DNA from: Hyphomicrobiales bacterium
GTDB lineage: Bacteria > Pseudomonadota > Alphaproteobacteria > Rhizobiales > Xanthobacteraceae
Direction: 5' to 3'
DNA: 36,340 bases
NCBI GenBank assembly: GCA_017305595.1
Contig: JAFKKL010000015.1
Coordinates: 1-36,340, forward strand
The notes under the pieces are model-generated. The model was not told where the DNA came from and made no database searches. It worked only from the letters and a program-made list of their open reading frames with translations. A program made the translations under genes and the position numbers. This document shows positions 8,447 to 15,980 of the stretch, in pieces; the first letter of the stretch is position 1; the number at the start of each line of letters is the position of its first letter.

Positions 8447-8536
8447 AACATAAAAGCCCCAAATGGACTGTCTGCTTCGCAACGGAACAGTGGAACCGAA
8501 TACCGGCCCGCATGCCGACAACCGATTGGAACTCCC

Positions 8537-9646
8537 GTGACTGGCATCTGGAAATCCTATCTCGATGATCTCACCCGATGGAACCGGGTCAGCCCTCCGA
8601 GACCCGCGACCGGCACGACCAAGAAGATCAATCTGGCGCTCCAGGGCGGCGGAGCGCACGGCGCTTTCACCTGGGGCGTACTGGATGAGCTTCTCGCCGA
8701 CGAGCGGCTGGAGATCGCTGGTCTGTCCGGCGCATCTGCGGGCGCCCTGAACGCCGTCATGGTGGCCGACGGTCTGGCGCGGGGCGGCAGAGAAGAAGCA
8801 CGGCAGCGGCTCGGTGAATTCTGGCGCGCAACCAGCGCCGGCGGTGACCTGCCGGCGGTGCAACGGGCGGTCGCCGACCGACTGTTCTCCATGATGCCGT
8901 TCGCGGCGACGCCGGTGCAGAACTGGCTGGAGGCGATGTCGCACTACTTTTCGCCCTACGAACTCAACCCGCTCAACATCAATCCGTTGAAGGATCTGAT
9001 CGACCGCTTCGTCGACTTCGACGCGGTGCGCGCCGGCAGCGTGCCCGTCTTCATCGCGGCCACCAATGTCCACACCGGCCGCCTGCGGATTTTCTCCGGC
9101 GAGACGCTATCCGCCGACGCGGTAATGGCCTCCGCTGCCCTGCCCTTCATGTTCCGCGCAGTCGAGATCGACGGCGTGCCCTATTGGGACGGCGGCTACA
9201 TGGGCAATCCGGCGATCTTTCCGTTCCTGCATGAAACCGACGCCGACGACGTGCTGGTGGTGCAGATCAATCCCGTGACGCGCACCACCACGCCGCGCAC
9301 GTCCGCGGAGATCGTCAACCGGCTGAACGAGATCACGTTCAACTCGGCGCTGATTGCAGAACTCCGCAGCATGGATTTCGCCAATCAATTGATCGACAAC
9401 GGCCGTTTTCCGCGCGGCGCCGGGCAAAACCCCTACCGCAAACTGCACGTCCATCGCATCCATCTCGGCGGCCTCGGCGAACGGCTCACGGCATCGAGCA
9501 AGCTGAAAACCGACTTCGACTTTTTCAAGCTGCTGCACCGCGCCGGTCAGCGCGCCGCACGCGGCTTCCTCGAACACCACTTCGACGATATCGGCCGGCG
9601 CAGCACGCTCGACCTTGCGGCGGAATCCGGCATCGAGTGGGGCTGA
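8537..9646 (+). CDS. Patatin-like phospholipase
   Basis: This 369-residue predicted serine lipid acyl hydrolase of the patatin/RssA type has a Ser-Asp dyad. The oxyanion loop NLALQGGGAHGAF is near residue 30, the nucleophile elbow GLSGASAGALNAV places Ser at about 67, and YWDGGYMGNPA supplies the catalytic Asp at about 218. The following C-terminal part has the usual helical extension (LNEITFNSALIAELRSM). I chose the GTG at 8537 because the ATG at 8423 lies inside the palindrome and would add 38 unconserved-looking residues. The protein has no clear signal peptide and is probably cytosolic or membrane-associated. It is divergent from zur. Its in vivo substrate is unknown, with roles in lipid turnover or PHA granules possible. 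Confidence 0.88.
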   Translation: MTGIWKSYLDDLTRWNRVSPPRPATGTTKKINLALQGGGAHGAFTWGVLDELLADERLEIAGLSGASAGALNAVMVADGLARGGREEARQRLGEFWRATSAGGDLPAVQRAVADRLFSMMPFAATPVQNWLEAMSHYFSPYELNPLNINPLKDLIDRFVDFDAVRAGSVPVFIAATNVHTGRLRIFSGETLSADAVMASAALPFMFRAVEIDGVPYWDGGYMGNPAIFPFLHETDADDVLVVQINPVTRTTTPRTSAEIVNRLNEITFNSALIAELRSMDFANQLIDNGRFPRGAGQNPYRKLHVHRIHLGGLGERLTASSKLKTDFDFFKLLHRAGQRAARGFLEHHFDDIGRRSTLDLAAESGIEWG

Positions 9647-9728
9647 ATGGAAGCGGCTCCAACGCATTCACGGCCTCGTGAGACGGCCACGGTTCGTCGG
9701 CTTTAAACATCCGGTAGCCATGTATTTG

Positions 9729-9748
9729 TCGCAGGGCTGCTCCTGCGA
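9729..9748. other. Perfect 7-bp hairpin after the patatin gene
   Basis: TCGCAGG at 9729-9735 and CCTGCGA at 9742-9748 pair exactly around GCTGCT. It is 83 bases past the patatin stop. There is no U-run after it on the plus strand, so a terminator role is uncertain. Confidence 0.4.
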
Positions 9749-9767
9749 AGCATGAATGGAAAAATCG

Positions 9768-9780
9768 TAAGCATTGCTTA
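9768..9780. promoter_or_regulatory. Candidate MarR operator palindrome
   Basis: TAAGC-ATT-GCTTA at 9768-9780 is a perfect 13-base palindrome directly followed by TTATATCC, which resembles a -10 region. MarR-family proteins usually bind 13-20 base palindromes overlapping their own promoter, and this one lies 125 bases ahead of the marR-like gene. Binding is inferred only. Confidence 0.45.
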
Positions 9781-9842
9781 TTATATCCCTCACTTAGGGT
9801 TTGAGCCCACTGCGTTGAATCAACCCTGGTGATCTTTTGTTT

Positions 9843-9891
9843 GAGCATGACCTTGTCCGAAAACCGGTTTCCACTTTTCGGGATCATGCTC
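9843..9891. repeat. Palindromic intergenic element ahead of the marR gene
   Basis: The outer arms GAGCATGA (9843-9850) and TCATGCTC (9884-9891) are exact inverses. Inner arms CCGAAAA (9857-9863) and TTTTCGG (9875-9881) also pair, giving a long hairpin with one internal loop. The phrase with AAAACCGGTTTCCACTTTTC is a common dispersed intergenic palindrome in Bradyrhizobium-type genomes. It ends 13 bases before the marR start codon. Confidence 0.65.
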
Positions 9892-9904
9892 TCGGAACTG
9901 AGCG

Positions 9905-10399
9905 ATGACCCGATCCGGACCCATTGATGCCGACTTCCTGTTTGCCCTGTTCGAGGTGCAACGGTTGCTGCGGCTCTATGCCGACAAGCAGGCGTCGCAG
10001 TACGGGCTGACGCGGACCCAATGGGCGGTTCTGGCCAAGGTCAGCCGCACCGAAGGACTGAAGCAGGCAGAAATCGCCGAGATGCTTGAGATCCAGCCGA
10101 TCACATTGACGCGACTGATCGACAAACTCTGCAACAGCGGACTGCTCGAGCGCCGTAGCGATGCCACCGATCGCCGCATCAACCGTTTGTATCTGACCAA
10201 GGCCGCCCGCCCGCTGATGGCGAAACTCGCCGCCTTGCGATCCGAAGTCGTTGCAACCGCCTGCACCGGCTTCAGCCACGCCGAAGTTCATCGGCTGGTC
10301 GAACAACTCGAAACCATCAAAGACAATGTCCGCGACGCGCTGCAAACCGCGCCGACCGCAACGAAACTAACGAAGTTGAAGGAACGCCGTTATGGCTGA
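9905..10399 (+). CDS. MarR-family transcriptional regulator
   Basis: This 164-residue winged-helix regulator probably represses the efflux genes that follow and is released by a small-molecule ligand. The DNA-binding domain runs from about residue 35 to 105: LTRTQWAVLAKVSRTEG, KQAEIAEMLEIQPITLTRLIDKL as recognition helix region, and RRSDATDRRINRLYLT as the wing with its Asp-Arg pair. Flanking helices form the dimer interface. The start is the ATG at 9905, just downstream of a palindromic element. The stop codon overlaps the start of the HlyD-like gene by 8 bases, so the two are translationally coupled. This gene order (MarR-EmrA-EmrB) matches known multidrug efflux operons. Confidence 0.92.
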   Translation: MTRSGPIDADFLFALFEVQRLLRLYADKQASQYGLTRTQWAVLAKVSRTEGLKQAEIAEMLEIQPITLTRLIDKLCNSGLLERRSDATDRRINRLYLTKAARPLMAKLAALRSEVVATACTGFSHAEVHRLVEQLETIKDNVRDALQTAPTATKLTKLKERRYG

Positions 10400-11576
10400 A
10401 CCTGCCCTGAAACTCGCGCCCGAGCAGAAGGCCAATCCGCCCGCGCCGACGCAGGCTGACGCGCCCGCGGCCCAGAAGCGCGGCCTCGCCGCCGGCTTCC
10501 GGCGCTATCGCCGCCCGCTGCTGCTGATCGTCCTCCCGGCAATCGCGTTGATCGCCGGCATCGCGTTCTATCTCAGCGGCGGTCGCTACGTCACCACCGA
10601 CGATGCCTATGTCGGCGCGCAGAAGGTGCTGATCACACCGGATATCTCCGGCAAGATCGACAAGGTGACGGTGCGCGAAGGCCAGCAGGTGAACAAGGGC
10701 GATCTGTTGTTCGAGATCGATCCGGTGCCGTTCCGCCTCGCCGTTCAACAGGCCAAGGCAAAGCTGAACGAAGCCACGGTGACCTACAACGATCTCAAAG
10801 CCAACCTGGCGCTCTATGCCCGTTCGTCCGAATTATCGGAACAGAGCATCGAGTTGAAGCAGCGCGATGTCGAGCGCAAATCGGCTCTGGTCAAGAGCAA
10901 CTCGGGTTCGCAGCTCGATCTTGAAAAGAGCGTCGCCGGGCTGGTTCAGGCGCAATCGCTCAACCAGTTGCTGCAACAGCGCATTACCGGCGCGAAGACT
11001 CAGTTGCTCGGCAACTTGGATCTGCCACTTGAACAATTCCCGGCCTATATGCAAGCCAAGGCTGCGCTCGACGAAGCCCAGCGCAATCTCGATCACACTG
11101 AACTGCGCGCCCCGATCAACGGCATCGCCACCCAGGTCGACAACATTCAGCTCGGCCGTTTCGTGACAGCGGGCACGCCGGTATTCAGCGTCATCGACAC
11201 CTCGGCGCCGTGGGTCGATGCCAATCCGAAGGAATCTGATTTCACCTATGTCGCGGTCGGCCAGCCGGTCACCCTCGACGTCGATGCTTTCCCCGATCAT
11301 CAATTCAAGGGCACTGTCGGCTCGCTCAGCCCCGGCACCGGCGCGACCTTCGCGATCCTGCCGCCGCAAAATGCCACCGGCAACTTCGTCAAGATCGTGC
11401 AGCGCGTTCCGGTCCGCATCTACTTCGATAAGAACGATGCCGACGTGCAGCGCCTGAAGGCCGGCATGAGCACCTACGTTACCATCGACACCGGCCACAA
11501 GCGGACGCTTGCCGGCCTGTTCGGCTTCGGTGCGGCCAAGAAACCTGCTACGGCTCCTGCAAAAGCCGGGAAATAA
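10392..11576 (+). CDS. emrA: EmrA-like HlyD-family efflux periplasmic adaptor
   Basis: This 394-residue membrane fusion protein links the inner-membrane transporter encoded next to an outer-membrane channel. It has a short cytosolic Ala/Pro-rich start, a single membrane anchor at about residues 41-63 (LLLIVLPAIALIAGIAFYLSG), then GRYVTTDDAYVGAQKVLITPDISGK, the usual opening of EmrA. A lipoyl/barrel half (VREGQQVNKGDLLFEIDP), a coiled-coil hairpin (about 125-225), the second half (LRAPINGIATQVDNIQLGRFV) and a beta-barrel follow. The C-terminal Lys/Ala-rich tail is unusual only in composition. It overlaps marR by 8 bases and precedes emrB by 2 bases, forming one operon. Confidence 0.93.
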   Translation: MAEPALKLAPEQKANPPAPTQADAPAAQKRGLAAGFRRYRRPLLLIVLPAIALIAGIAFYLSGGRYVTTDDAYVGAQKVLITPDISGKIDKVTVREGQQVNKGDLLFEIDPVPFRLAVQQAKAKLNEATVTYNDLKANLALYARSSELSEQSIELKQRDVERKSALVKSNSGSQLDLEKSVAGLVQAQSLNQLLQQRITGAKTQLLGNLDLPLEQFPAYMQAKAALDEAQRNLDHTELRAPINGIATQVDNIQLGRFVTAGTPVFSVIDTSAPWVDANPKESDFTYVAVGQPVTLDVDAFPDHQFKGTVGSLSPGTGATFAILPPQNATGNFVKIVQRVPVRIYFDKNDADVQRLKAGMSTYVTIDTGHKRTLAGLFGFGAAKKPATAPAKAGK

Positions 11577-11578
11577 TC

Positions 11579-13138
11579 ATGACAACCGCCGCCGCACATC
11601 CAGTTGCGGTGCCGGGCCTGCGCCGGAACATGGTGACGATCTGCGCCATGACCGCGACGATTATGCAGGCGCTCGACACCACCATCGCCAACGTGGCGTT
11701 GCCCTACATGCAGGGCAGCCTGTCGGCGTCGCAGGACCAGATCAACTGGGTGCTGACCTCCTATATCGTCGCGGCTGCGATCATGACCGCGCCGGTCGGC
11801 TGGATCGCCAACCGTTTCGGCCGCAAGCGCATCTTCATCATTTGCTCCGCCGGCTTCACCATCGCCTCGGTGATGTGCGGCCTCGCGCAGGACATCACCC
11901 AGATGGTGCTGTTCCGCCTGTTGCAAGGCGTGTTCGGCGCAGCGCTGGTGCCGCTGTCGCAAGCAGTGATGCTGGACAGCTACGCGCTGCACGAACGCGC
12001 CAAGGCGATGGCAATCTGGGGCATGGGTGTGATGATGGGCCCAATCATGGGTCCGTCGCTCGGTGCCTGGCTGACCGAGACCTATTCGTGGCACTGGGTG
12101 TTCTTCGTCAACCTGCCGTTCGGCGCCATCACCGTCATCGGCCTGATCATCTTCATGGACGAGACGAAGCTCGACACCAAGCTGCAATTCGACTGGCTCG
12201 GCTTCGCCGCGCTCGCGGTCGGCATTGGCGCATTGCAACTGGCGCTCGATCGCGGCGAACAGCTTGACTGGTTCAACTCGTGGGAAATCGTGCTCGAGTT
12301 CATTATCTCGGGCGTCGGCTTCTACTACTTCTTCGCGCACTCGTTCACGACGGATCGTCCCTTCATTCAATTCGCGATCTTCAAGGATAAGAATTTTGCC
12401 GCGGGCTGCGGTTTCATGGTCGTGATCGGCGTGGTGCTGTTCTCCACCATGGCGCTGGCGTCGCCGCTATTCCAGAACGCCTTCGGCTATCCGATCCTCA
12501 CCGCCGGCCTGCTGCTGGCGACGCGCGGCAGCGGTACCTTCGTCGCCATGATGATGGTCAGCCGGCTGATGAAATATTTCGAAGCGAAATACCTGATCGC
12601 AACCGGGCTAATACTGATTGCCGTCACCCTCTACGACATGACGGGGTGGACCGCCGACACCCAGGTCAAAACCATCGTCATCAACAGCGTCATTCAGGGC
12701 TTTGGCCTCGGCCTCGTGTTTGTGCCGCTGACCACGGCCGCATTCCTGACGCTGCCCAATCATCTGCGCACCGACGGCACCTCGATGCTGACGTTGATCC
12801 GCAACGTCGCCAGCTCGATCGGCATTTCCATCGTCATCGCGCAACTGACGCGCGGCACGATCCACGCTCACGCCGTGCTGGCCGAACACGTCACCCCGTT
12901 CAACAATGCGCTGCAAATGCCTAACGTCACCGGCATCATCAACCTGCAGACCGACACCGGCCGCGCGATGATGGACGCAATCCTCTATGCCCAGGCCCAG
13001 ATCATCTCGTTCTCGCAAGACTTCGAACTGGTGACACTGGTGACGCTATGCGCGATTCCGCTGGCCTTCATCATGGGGTCGACGAAAGCCTCGATGCGCA
13101 ACCCCGGTGCGTCCGACCATGCCGCCGTCATGGAGTGA
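11579..13138 (+). CDS. emrB: EmrB-like DHA2-family MFS drug exporter
   Basis: This 519-residue inner-membrane drug/proton antiporter has about 14 membrane segments. The DHA2 signature is at the first segment, ATIMQALDTTIANVALPYMQG. The loop 2-3 motif A region is GWIANRFGRKRIFI, and motif C-like glycine-rich text appears in MGVMMGPIMGPSLGAWLTE. The pair Trp-His-Trp (YSWHWVFFVNLPFG) is typical of EmrB. It begins 2 bases after the adaptor gene, so the two proteins form the inner part of a tripartite pump whose outer-membrane channel is not in this window. Its substrate is unknown, probably hydrophobic toxins or phenolics. The adjoining pca genes may be coincidental. Confidence 0.94.
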   Translation: MTTAAAHPVAVPGLRRNMVTICAMTATIMQALDTTIANVALPYMQGSLSASQDQINWVLTSYIVAAAIMTAPVGWIANRFGRKRIFIICSAGFTIASVMCGLAQDITQMVLFRLLQGVFGAALVPLSQAVMLDSYALHERAKAMAIWGMGVMMGPIMGPSLGAWLTETYSWHWVFFVNLPFGAITVIGLIIFMDETKLDTKLQFDWLGFAALAVGIGALQLALDRGEQLDWFNSWEIVLEFIISGVGFYYFFAHSFTTDRPFIQFAIFKDKNFAAGCGFMVVIGVVLFSTMALASPLFQNAFGYPILTAGLLLATRGSGTFVAMMMVSRLMKYFEAKYLIATGLILIAVTLYDMTGWTADTQVKTIVINSVIQGFGLGLVFVPLTTAAFLTLPNHLRTDGTSMLTLIRNVASSIGISIVIAQLTRGTIHAHAVLAEHVTPFNNALQMPNVTGIINLQTDTGRAMMDAILYAQAQIISFSQDFELVTLVTLCAIPLAFIMGSTKASMRNPGASDHAAVME

Positions 13139-13162
13139 CGGCGGCAACTCCCGCCAACATCA

Positions 13163-13750
13163 TCAGACGTCGAAGAACACCGTCTCGTCGTCACCTTGAA
13201 GGTGAATGTCGAAACGATAAGTCGCGCTGCCCGCTTCGCGCCTGCCGATCAGCGTGGCGCAGCGCTCCGCCGGCACCAGCGCCAGGATCGGATCGGCGGC
13301 ATTCTTCTCCGCCTCGTCATCGAAATAGATGCGGGTGTAGAGGTGCAGCAGCATACCGCGCGCGAACACCGCGAGCAGGACGTGCGGCGCCTGCGGCTTG
13401 CCGTCGGGATCGGGCACGACCCCCGGCTTGATGGTCTCGAACGCGAATTCGCCCTTGGCGCTGGTACCGCAGCGGCCGAAACCCTTGAAGGTCGCATTCG
13501 GCAGCGCCCGCTTGTCCTGCGGATCGGCGAAGCGCCCTTGTGCATCGGCCTGCCAGATTTCAAGCATGGCGTCGGGGACCACCGCGCCATCGCCGTCGAA
13601 CACCTGCCCGGCAATGCGGATGCGATCACCGGTCACGTCCGGCGTCACCAGATCGTTGCTGAACGCATCGTTCCACTCGTATTTGCTGCCCGGCGTCAGT
13701 CCGTAAGCGAAATACGGACCGACGGTTTGCGATGGAGTCAGGCCAGCCAT
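13163..13750 (-). CDS. pcaG: Protocatechuate 3,4-dioxygenase alpha subunit
   Basis: This 195-residue non-catalytic-iron partner of the intradiol dioxygenase cleaves protocatechuate to 3-carboxy-cis,cis-muconate. It opens with LTPSQTVGPYFAYGLTPG, the standard PcaG start, and keeps the shared fold motif VVPDAMLEIWQADAQGRFADP. The iron-ligand tyrosine and histidine set of the beta subunit is absent, as expected. I used the ATG at 13748-13750, which overlaps the pcaH stop codon by one base (TAATG). Upstream codons could lengthen it, but that would run into pcaH. pcaF, pcaH and pcaG are read in that order on this strand. Confidence 0.95.
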   Translation of the reverse strand: MAGLTPSQTVGPYFAYGLTPGSKYEWNDAFSNDLVTPDVTGDRIRIAGQVFDGDGAVVPDAMLEIWQADAQGRFADPQDKRALPNATFKGFGRCGTSAKGEFAFETIKPGVVPDPDGKPQAPHVLLAVFARGMLLHLYTRIYFDDEAEKNAADPILALVPAERCATLIGRREAGSATYRFDIHLQGDDETVFFDV

Positions 13751-14457
13751 TACTTGGTCTCCATCGGAGTAGCGTCGCGACCGCGCAGGATAATGTCGAA
13801 ACGATAGCACAGTGCCCAGTCAGGCTTGGTGTTCTCCAGATCGAAGTTCGACACCATGCGCATCCGCGCCTTTTCATCCGGCACCGAATTGAAGATCGGA
13901 TCGAACTCAAACAACGGATCGCCCGGGAAATACATCTGCGTTACCAGCCGTGAGATGAAAGCGTGGCCGAACACCGAGAAGTGGATGTGCGCCGGCCGCC
14001 ACGCATTGGGGTGATTGCCCCACGGATAGGCGCCGGGCTTGATGGTAACGAAACGATAATAGCCGTCGGCGTCGGTCTGCGCGCGGCCGGCGCCGGTGAA
14101 ATTCGGATCGAGCGGCGCGGGATGCTGATCGACCACATGGATGTAGCGACCGCACGCGTTCGCCTGCCAGATTTCCAGCAGCGTGTTCGGCACACCACGA
14201 CCGTCTTCATCACGCACATGACCATGCACGATGATGCGCTCGCCGAGCGGCTCACCGCTGTGCTGCGTGGTGAGGTCGTGATCATTCGGCCGCACCGTCT
14301 CGTGCCCGTAGACCGGTCCGGTCAGTTCCGAGAGCGTCTGCCGCATCAGAATCAGCGGCTTCTGCGGCGCACGCTTCGGCGTGCTCTTGTAGCCGGGAAA
14401 CAATCGCGGCGGATGCGCGGCGTTGCTTCCCTGCGGATAGATCAGCGTCATATCCAT
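13750..14457 (-). CDS. pcaH: Protocatechuate 3,4-dioxygenase beta subunit
   Basis: This 235-residue subunit carries the non-haem Fe(III). Counting from the ATG at 14455-14457, the ligands are Tyr105 (ACGRYIH), Tyr144 (PGAYPWGNH), His157 and His159 (WRPAHIHFSVFG). Each is offset by exactly 303 from the classic 408/447/460/462 numbering, so the active site is intact. The start region has two close ATGs, at 14457 and 14451, behind a GGGAGG site. The 3-base spacing for the first and 9-base spacing for the second leaves the choice open. The gene lies 64 bases after pcaF and overlaps pcaG by one base. The enzyme opens the ring of protocatechuate derived from lignin-type aromatics. Confidence 0.97.
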   Translation of the reverse strand: MDMTLIYPQGSNAAHPPRLFPGYKSTPKRAPQKPLILMRQTLSELTGPVYGHETVRPNDHDLTTQHSGEPLGERIIVHGHVRDEDGRGVPNTLLEIWQANACGRYIHVVDQHPAPLDPNFTGAGRAQTDADGYYRFVTIKPGAYPWGNHPNAWRPAHIHFSVFGHAFISRLVTQMYFPGDPLFEFDPIFNSVPDEKARMRMVSNFDLENTKPDWALCYRFDIILRGRDATPMETK

Positions 14458-14521
14458 GGTCCTCCCACCGCCGCTCATCAACCGGCGGTCTTTTGCTATT
14501 CACCGACCGCGATGCGACCGG

Positions 14522-15730
14522 TCAGTTCAACTTCTCGATCGCCATCGCCACACCTTGACCGACGCCGACGCACATTGTCGCCAGCGCCAGCTTGCCGCCG
14601 CGCTTCTCCATGCCGTGCACCGCCGTCATCGCCAGCCGCGCGCCGCTCATGCCGAGCGGATGGCCGAGCGCGATGGCGCCGCCATGCGGGTTGACGAAAT
14701 CGGCGTCGTCCTTGACCCCCAGTTGACGAAGACAGGCTATCCCCTGAGAGGCGAAGGCTTCGTTGAGCTCGATCAAATCGAAGTCGGAAATCTTCAGGCC
14801 CAGCCGCTCCATCAGCTTGCGCGTCGCCGGCACCGGGCCAATGCCCATGATGCGCGGCGGCACGCCGGCCGAGGCGAGACCGAGAATGCGCGCGCGGGGC
14901 GTGAGGCCGTGCTTCTTCACCGCAGCCTCCGAGGCGAGGATCATCGCCGCCGCGCCGTCGTTGACGCCGGACGCATTGCCGGCCGTCACCGTGCCCGGAT
15001 CGCGCACGATCGGCTTCAACTTGGCGAGCGCCTCGATGGTCGTCTCCGGGCGCGGATGCTCATCCGCATCCACCACGGTCGGCCCGGCCTTGCCGCCGGG
15101 AATCGTGATCGGCGTGATCTCCTCGGCGAAATAGCCGCTAGCGATCGCCTTGCCGGCGCGCTGCTGCGAGCGGATCGCGAAGGCATCCTGATCGGCGCGC
15201 GAGACCTGAAACTCTTCGGCGACGTTCTCGCCGGTCGTCGGCATCGGATCGACGCCATACTGCGCCTTCAGCAGCGGATTGATGAAGCGCCAGCCGATGG
15301 TGGTGTCGAAAACCTCAGCGCTGCGCGAGAACGCCGAGCTCGCCTTGCCCATCACGAACGGCGCGCGCGTCATCGATTCGACACCGCCGGCGATCGCCAG
15401 ATCGATTTCGCCGGCGCGAATGGCGCGACCCGCTGCGCCGACCGCATCGAGGCCCGACGCGCAGAGGCGATTCAAGGTCTGGCCCGGCACCGAATCCGGC
15501 AGGCCCGCCAGCAACAGCGCCATGCGCGCGACGTTGCGGTTGTCCTCGCCAGCCTGGTTGGCCGAGCCGAAATAGACTTCGTCAACAGCGGTCCAGTCGA
15601 CACCGGGATTGCGCTCCTTCAGCACCTTGATCGGGGCCGCGGCCAGATCGTCCGCGCGCACCTTGGCGAGCGAACCGCCGAAACGGCCAATCGGGGTCCG
15701 GACAGCATCACAGAGAAAAACGTCGCCCAT
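14522..15730 (-). CDS. pcaF: 3-oxoadipyl-CoA thiolase
   Basis: This 402-residue thiolase cleaves 3-oxoadipyl-CoA to succinyl-CoA and acetyl-CoA, the last step of the beta-ketoadipate route. The start MGDVFLCDAVRTPIGRFGGS and GGVESMTRAP are typical. Catalytic residues are visible as Cys90 (NRLCASGLDAV), His357 (GGAIALGHPLG) and Cys387 (MCVGVGQG). The association with pcaHG points to PcaF more than to a general acetyl-CoA acetyltransferase. The ATG at 15728-15730 is preceded by GGGAG. A longer start at 15817 would run through the predicted promoter and is unlikely. It is the promoter-proximal gene of pcaFHG. pcaD, pcaC, pcaB and pcaIJ are not in the window. Confidence 0.93.
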   Translation of the reverse strand: MGDVFLCDAVRTPIGRFGGSLAKVRADDLAAAPIKVLKERNPGVDWTAVDEVYFGSANQAGEDNRNVARMALLLAGLPDSVPGQTLNRLCASGLDAVGAAGRAIRAGEIDLAIAGGVESMTRAPFVMGKASSAFSRSAEVFDTTIGWRFINPLLKAQYGVDPMPTTGENVAEEFQVSRADQDAFAIRSQQRAGKAIASGYFAEEITPITIPGGKAGPTVVDADEHPRPETTIEALAKLKPIVRDPGTVTAGNASGVNDGAAAMILASEAAVKKHGLTPRARILGLASAGVPPRIMGIGPVPATRKLMERLGLKISDFDLIELNEAFASQGIACLRQLGVKDDADFVNPHGGAIALGHPLGMSGARLAMTAVHGMEKRGGKLALATMCVGVGQGVAMAIEKLN

Positions 15731-15780
15731 GGTGAAAACTCCCGATTGTGGCCGCCCGCAAACAGGCGCCGGATTGCATG

Positions 15781-15827
15781 AAACCCAAACGATGTCAGGT
15801 TTTAAGAAGCTATCCAAACGAGGTCAA
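15781..15827 (-). promoter_or_regulatory. Candidate promoter and operator of pcaFHG
   Basis: On the minus strand, TTGACC (complement of 15822-15827) is followed by exactly 17 bases and then TAAAAC (complement of 15799-15804), a good sigma-70-like pair. An inverted repeat AAACC (15781-15785) with GGTTT (15798-15802) overlaps the -10 box and could hold a LysR- or IclR-type Pca regulator. No regulator gene is adjacent. Confidence 0.5.
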
Positions 15828-15980
15828 TTGACGGCGGCGCGAGCGGCCCCGCGTTCCGCAGCAGGGGGATATGCGCCGGCGCCGGACAGGCCGTGATAAA
15901 TGCCCGAAGCCGTGGAAATCGTGCATGAACGGGGCAGCCCCATAGGATCGCCCGGCAAAACTCTGTAGTTTGCTGCCGCC

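Noticed and set aside
14456-15781. Long open frame of 441 codons on the plus strand opposite pcaF
   Set aside because: It is composed largely of Arg, Ala, His and Gly, has no family features, and lies entirely opposite a well-supported thiolase. GC-rich third positions create such antisense frames.
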